This document shows, piece by piece, positions 58,332 to 64,000 of a stretch of DNA of 64,000 nucleotides. This DNA comes from Holacanthus passer (lineage: Eukaryota > Chordata > Actinopteri > Pomacanthidae). The notes beneath the pieces are model-generated. The model was not told the origin of the DNA. It did no database searches and saw only the letters and a program-made list of their open reading frames with translations. The stretch's first letter is position 1. Every line of letters starts with the position of its first letter. Location: NCBI GenBank assembly GCA_025331565.1, contig JAFREQ010000035.1, positions 5,456,001 to 5,520,000 on the forward strand, read 5' to 3'. A program made the position numbers and the translations under genes.

Positions 58332-58351
58332 GGTGTCCAACAAGTTGGCTG

Positions 58352-58356
<5 letters not shown>

Positions 58357-58401
<45 letters not shown>
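58357..58401. repeat. bmpr1b: (GA)n microsatellite = (CT)n polypyrimidine tract on the bmpr1b strand
   Basis: About 22 units. On the minus strand it is the CT tract ending 8 nt before the CAG acceptor of the first recognised coding exon. Confidence 0.95.
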
Positions 58402-58409
<8 letters not shown>

Positions 58410-58712
58410 CTGAACTCCACTGCAGACCAAAACATCTGGCTGCTGGAGCCAGAGGTGTAAAACTTAAGCACACATACCTCAGGAAAATTAAAGAAGGAAT
58501 AAATCAAAGGCAACATTTCTACTCATGTCCAATGGGTCTTTTGAATTAAATATAGGCACGCCTGCCTTGGCACTGTTTCCATAGCAATGCAATCCACAGA
58601 CAGTGTGAATATGTGCTGCTGAAAGCGACCCTGCTGATCTGGCCTGGACTCAATGTACCTGCATGAAGTCTGGAACCAGAATAACACCACTCACCAGAAA
58701 GAGGTCTTTGTG

Positions 58713-58713
<1 letters not shown>

Positions 58714-58781
<68 letters not shown>

Positions 58782-58798
58782 TGAGAGAGAGAGAGAGA
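58714..58798. repeat. compound (TG)n-(GA)n microsatellite
   Basis: About 27 TG units (58714-58767) run directly into about 15 GA units (58768-58798). Confidence 0.95.
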
Positions 58799-59910
58799 TC
58801 CATGTATTGCTCATGTTATGGGGACATGAATCTGTTTACACAGTTACATTGTGTGGACTCGCCTTCCTTATGGGGAGAAAATGCAGATCCTCACAATGTT
58901 GATCATTAAATTTTAGGGTGAAGACTAGGTTAAGGTTAGATTTAGGAAAGTAGTGGTCATGGTTACGGTTAGGGTGCTGGAAACATGACTGTGTGTGTGT
59001 GTGAGTTTGCAGTTCATCACTACAATGGTCGAGAAAGACATATCTCTATTATTTGCCACAGATACTAAACTTTCAGAGACGGAGCTTTATAACATCATAA
59101 TTCATGTTAATCATTTTTACATTAAAAGGAAATCGTCCAAATCAACAGTAGCTTGTAGAGTAGAAGACATTACATATACAGTAGATAGGGTAGAATGTCA
59201 AAAGCTGATAATCAACTTGTTTAAACAAACCTGCTGAATGTTGAATGACTGTGTTCACCCCTTCAACATATATACTAACAATGATAATCGCTAATCATCC
59301 CTTGTACAACTTCTACCTTCAATCATTTCCATTTCAGAATGAATCTCCAAATGGCACAAGACAGTTGACAGACATCACTTTGCTGTTAAAACTACTAATA
59401 CACCAAAAAAAAAAGAGTATATTATGAGGTGGTTACTGGATATACAGGATGATTTAGTGTTTGAAGGAGGAATAACATTTCCAGCTGGCAACAGTTACAA
59501 TGAACAGTATCAAAACATACACAACAGAGTCAAGCCAAGTGCAGTAATATAGTACAGGTGTATTCACATAAACCGGGAGTAGGATAAATATTATTGCTCT
59601 GGACTTGCTCATCCTTGAAAGTGTTAACTTTCACAGCTGCCACTGATCATCGAATCAATCCAAGGTCGTGCTTTGGACAAAAATGGGATTCCATCTTTAG
59701 TACTTTAGTTGTGTAAATGACTCTCAGCCAACATTCTCTGCATTATAAGTATCAGAATTAGTTTCTCATTTACTGTACTGCTCGATTTTTCACTTTAGAG
59801 CAGTAGAATAAACCAGAAGCTACTGCAATTTTTAAACATTAACACATCATTTAGCATCCCAGAAGAAACACTAATGAAGATCCACCGAATTAACATTTAA
59901 TTATTTCGGT

Positions 59911-59940
59911 AGAATCCACTGCTGATTTCCAGTGGATTCT
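59911..59940. repeat. perfect 11-bp inverted repeat (hairpin)
   Basis: AGAATCCACTG and CAGTGGATTCT with an 8-nt loop. No associated gene. Confidence 0.85.
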
Positions 59941-60688
59941 GTGTGTATATAAAACAAATGCCTACTGTTAATAATTATATCTTTCATTAAGAATGATAAT
60001 GAATTCAATGTGCAACCTTTTGTCTCCTCACTACCGACTAACTGAGGGTTCATATGTTCATCAGTGGAGAATAAAATCAGATCTGACAGCAGCTCGTCCC
60101 TGAAGGCCTCTGTGGTCAGAGAGCTGAACAGTGTTGTGCCACGCTAGATGGATGTCTTCCTCTCGCTCTCTCCCCTTCCTTCCTCTTCTGATCTCTTTAT
60201 TATAATATTTATATAATAAAAGTGTAAGATCGAGTTACTCAGCTATTCATTGGCAACGAAAATCCTGAGCTACTTTGCATGGCAAAGACTCTTCGCAACT
60301 ATAAACTATGAAAGTCGAGACATCAAGACATCCAAGACATCACAGGTGTGCATCCCTACAGTACATCCATCCATCCATAAAATCCAAGAATAGCTTCTTT
60401 ATACTGTGGACGGGTTTCATGACACTAGGTGTTAGCAGATCTAAGCAGTGCAACGGCCTGAAAGCCAAGCAGCGATTGAAAAGAGGGACATGAGTAATCC
60501 TCCAGAGGACTACGTGATGAAAAGGCTGAGTGTGGTATAAACACACCGACTGCTGTTTAAGTGGTACTCGGTGTCCTTCCAGCCTAATCTGTGTTACTGT
60601 TTCTGTCAGAGGGGACGTTTGTGGAGGTGTTCTGATCCTCCCTCGCGGCGGCCTTGGTTTGTCTATCACATATGCTTTGCGAGCGTGC

Positions 60689-60714
60689 AAAAAAAAAAAA
60701 AAAAAAAAAAAAAA
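60689..60714. repeat. poly(A), 26 nt
   Basis: A pure A run. No retroposed gene was recognised on its 5' side. Confidence 0.95.
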
Positions 60715-61824
60715 CACGACACAGGAATGTTTCATGAGTTTGTCAGGCTTTCGGATACATTTTGTCCGTATCAGCTCTGTTTTATTTTAACTTTAACAAA
60801 AGGCAGTGAGACAGGTCACCGCAGAGAGAGAGAGAGAGAGACGTTACAGGAGAGCTGACGTCAGGGAAGGAGTGAAAAGTGAATGTAGCATATAAATCTG
60901 CAGCCTTGAAGGTCACGCTAAAACTCTGATGATGAAGAGTTGACCTATAAAAACAAGCTCAAATCAGTCACAGTACGGCCTTGGAAATTCACAGCAGGGA
61001 ATCATCATCGCCTTCCTATTTAAAGAAAGTTGGGATGCAGCAATAATTAAAAAACAAATGATGCAAAAAAGCAGAAATGCACCTAATTTCTCTTCTCTTT
61101 TTTAAACTTATTCAAACCACGTCACGCACAGTTTAACACGTCGTATGCAAAGGGGCGGCACATATCTGATTGCACGACATGCTGCACAATAAGTTTATGT
61201 TCACCTCCTACAAATAAGTATTTAATGTCTGCCCTCTGGAGTGATGTGTGTGTCGTTAAAATGCATTTAAAACCAATCACAATTATTAGCACTTAGCACT
61301 CACATGGGGGATTTAAGAGTTTAAGTTGGGTTGTGAGTCAGAAAAGGTTACATGTTATAAATGTACAGTTATTTCTCTAGAACCTTAGGTAGCATAAGAC
61401 TGTCGTTGTCAAAGAGGGGTTTGTGTGTGGGGGGGTGGGGGGTTCATGCTTGGTATAAAAGAGCAGGTTTACTACAGAGTCGCTGTGTGTTCAACAGACT
61501 ATTAAAGCGGCTATAGGATGTAAAGCCAGCAGGCGACTTAAGGGAGAGGCCATCTTTGTTACGCTTAGTACAAGTTCTACTAACAGAGAGCTTTTCTTTC
61601 CTGGACTAAAACACCACCCTGGTAAAAAGAAAAAAAAATTCAACTATTAAATCGGGGTATTTTATTAGTTTCTAATATTGGAAACTAATACTTAGAAGAT
61701 GGTGGCAAGCAAACAGACTCAAAACATAACTTAATAGATTTGGGTCCGTAAGATAAAAGCAAACACATTAGTTGATTGTTTTTCACACACACTTGCACAC
61801 ACTTCATTTTCTCTTTGTCTCTGT

Positions 61825-61827
<3 letters not shown>

Positions 61828-61864
<37 letters not shown>
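61828..61864. repeat. (CA)n microsatellite
   Basis: About 18 CA units. A second, independent run lies 100 nt downstream. Confidence 0.95.
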
Positions 61865-61865
<1 letters not shown>

Positions 61866-61959
61866 CAAACAGACTTGCTGTGTCAGCTACGGGGCACACT
61901 CAAGGTCACCCCGAAATCTGATCTGCATCCCCCACACATTCCACAGGCTGTTCCTCAAA

Positions 61960-61961
<2 letters not shown>

Positions 61962-62001
<40 letters not shown>
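61962..62001. repeat. (CA)n microsatellite
   Basis: 20 CA units. Confidence 0.95.
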
Positions 62002-62003
<2 letters not shown>

Positions 62004-63369
62004 AGAGTCAGTGTAATATACACAAACACACTTGAAGTAATTAGAAGTAACATACAGTGAACCGCTCCAGCTGGAGACACAGCTCATCACCATCAGTGGC
62101 TCTGCATCTCTCTGCGCCTCCACGCTTCCTTCAGCTTTTCCGAATGCATCTACATTAGCGACGACAGCCCGTCTGCCCTCTTCGTGACTGTGTTTGTCAT
62201 CTCTGGCTGAACCGTATCAGTGTGGTCTGTGACACTTCCTCCCTGCTTACTTCCAAGTTTTCAGTGGTGACAGAGGTAGCATGACTGCAAGAGTCAGTCC
62301 CATGATGGTATTAACACATGGGACCTAAACTCACATTGAAAATCCCACCGGAGATCCAGATGTCAAACTGCTCTGACTCAATTATTTTGTGTATTTTCAA
62401 TGTGCATTTTATAATATCTTTTTTTTCTTTATTTGCCTATTCTCAGCTTCTCACTGTGTTGGACTCACTGAGGGTCTGAGGTTGTGGTTCAGTAGTTCAT
62501 TCAGACAGTAACTGTGACTATAGGACAAGTAGCCCCCTAATCGTTGACTAAGCTGCTAGTTGATGTGACAGTAATGGTCTTAGTCAACCAAGTTTTCATT
62601 GGTCTGTTAGTCGCAGAAACAAAAAAACTCACACTCCATTTGGGAGCATTTGGGATGAAAGTATCAGGGGGACGGTTGCAGCACAGACCTTTTCTCTCGT
62701 GACACAGAAGTCGCTGACCTTGAAATTTCTGAAGCTCAAAACAAAATGCAATTTGTTGCTTTCGTTCATAGCTGTCATTTGTTATGCAAGGCTACTCTGG
62801 GTTTGTTCTGCGCGCTAGAGATAGAAGTGTATGACCCTTACATGCAACTAAAGTTGTAATCCAGACAAGCACTGGCAATCAATAAATATACTGTTATAAT
62901 ATTGGGTTTTGTTTTTCCATCAAGACATAACTGGAAATCAATGCAAAACAGAATTACTGCTGTTACAGAGACAAATTTTGACAGGGGAATTTCATATCCA
63001 GGAAACGAAATGAAAAAAAAAATCACTGCATAAAGCGCTTCAGTTAACACGGTTGTTTCACACGAGCCGACTTCACAGCGTTACAGCCATTTAATCTGCA
63101 AGCTGAGACCTTCATGCAGACTGTTCATCACAGGGGAGAGGAGGACATGGCAGAAACGGTAGATAAGTTACTACAGACGGCCACAATAAATCAACTCCTC
63201 AAAGGAGACATCTTCCCCGGTGTCTTCAGAGTGCTCTCTGACCCTGAGGGGGTCGCAACCAACCTGCAAAGGGGCCATACATCCTCCTCCACCCTGCCAC
63301 CATCCCTCTTAACCCCCTACAGACTTCAAAGGCCTCTGCCACACGAGACGCTCGCACATGTGCACATAT

Positions 63370-63372
<3 letters not shown>

Positions 63373-63406
<34 letters not shown>
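63373..63406. repeat. (CA)n microsatellite
   Basis: 17 AC units. Confidence 0.95.
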
Positions 63407-63409
<3 letters not shown>

Positions 63410-64000
63410 AACGTGTCCGAGGAGCGCATTCCAGCCTCTCTCCTCCTCCTCACACTACACCCACATCAGGTCATCTATTTCCACCGTTCAGCTTCCAGCA
63501 ACCTGTTCTGTGTTTACCGGCCGTGACCGGACCGGCCTGTGTGAAGGAATGTGATGGTCACTTTGAGGCTCCCACCACCCGCGGCCATAATGCCACAACA
63601 AATTTATGTGGAGACCCTGTTCCACATTGTACCCCCCAGCCCCACCTTTAGGAAGAGTAGCTCGACTGTCAGGGATTCACACTGGCTGCACAGGGAAAAC
63701 TTTACACAGGGGTGTGAATACAGCAGAGACCTGCTATATCCACAATGAAATACTCAAACACGGAGAGGCACATACGCAGCAGGCAGAGACAAACTGACTT
63801 CTGCTATATTCAAACAAACACCAAGAGCAGAGAGACAGACACACACTTGCATCATAAAGGAAAAAGTTACCGATATCAACAGTAACGATTACAGAAAATC
63901 TTGCATATGAATTCATGAATGATCTTGTACACGAGTAAGAAAAACAGAAACTGAAGAGGAGAATTCTCTGAATCATTCATTAAAGTTTTCTGTAAAAACA

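Larger units (their letters stand above)
58349..64000 (-). other. bmpr1b: upstream of the first recognised bmpr1b coding exon (intron / 5' region)
   Basis: 5.7 kb with dense microsatellites: (GA)n 58357-58401, (TG)n-(GA)n 58714-58798, poly(A) 60689-60714, and (CA)n at 61828-61864, 61962-62001 and 63373-63406. There is a perfect 11-bp hairpin at 59911-59940. No exon is confidently recognised; one weak candidate upstream exon is discussed in the findings. Confidence 0.7.

Noticed and set aside
58995..59237. 80-codon plus-strand frame with some resemblance to the end of a LINE reverse-transcriptase ORF.
   Set aside because: Only a vague similarity in AT-rich sequence; no catalytic motif and no continuation upstream or downstream.
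61776..62060. Frames encoding His/Thr or Cys/Val repeats over CA tracts (also at 63114-63554).
   Set aside because: Translation of microsatellites, not genes.
63734..63976. Minus-strand frame starting MIQRILLFSFCFSYS, hydrophobic like a signal peptide, considered as the missing bmpr1b signal exon.
   Set aside because: The only possible donor (GTACAA) is poor and nothing ties it to the BMPR1B N-terminus.

Overview
The window is vertebrate nuclear DNA, most likely from a ray-finned (teleost) fish. It has GT-AG introns, abundant (CA)n, (CT)n and poly(A) microsatellites, fish-type non-autonomous DNA transposons, and two multi-exon genes whose proteins align almost residue for residue with vertebrate UNC5C and BMPR1B. 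In mammals these two genes are also neighbours, so the window is a conserved syntenic pair. There is no prokaryotic content, no rRNA or tRNA gene and no CRISPR array. The species cannot be fixed from the sequence alone.

Layout. 1-3379 is the 3' part of intron 1 of unc5c; the signal-peptide exon lies upstream, outside the window. 3380-50382 (+ strand) holds unc5c exons 2 to 16, 15 constitutive-looking exons giving about 897 codons: two Ig domains, two thrombospondin type 1 repeats, one membrane helix, ZU5, UPA and death domains. Two further in-frame, splice-flanked segments sit in its introns. One is 57 nt (35296-35352), between the second TSP1 exon and the membrane exon. The other is 87 nt (39801-39887), between the membrane exon and exon 9. 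Both keep phase 1 on each side and look like cassette exons.

50383-53090 is the tail-to-tail region between the two stop codons, with poly(A) signals on both strands. 53091-58348 (- strand) holds ten bmpr1b coding exons (504 aa from the first in-frame Met): cysteine-rich ligand-binding domain, membrane helix, GS box and type I receptor Ser/Thr kinase. 58349-64000 is upstream intron/5' sequence of bmpr1b, rich in microsatellites, with no confidently recognised exon.

The introns carry transposon remains: a decayed hAT (ZBED5/Charlie-like) transposase on the minus strand at about 23745-24570, a terminal-inverted-repeat element at 38243-38730, a short one at 5694-5995, and a fold-back element filling most of the last bmpr1b intron. 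The two genes are not known to share a pathway. UNC5C is a netrin-1 repulsive guidance and dependence receptor, and BMPR1B is a BMP/GDF type I receptor; their adjacency is ancestral linkage.
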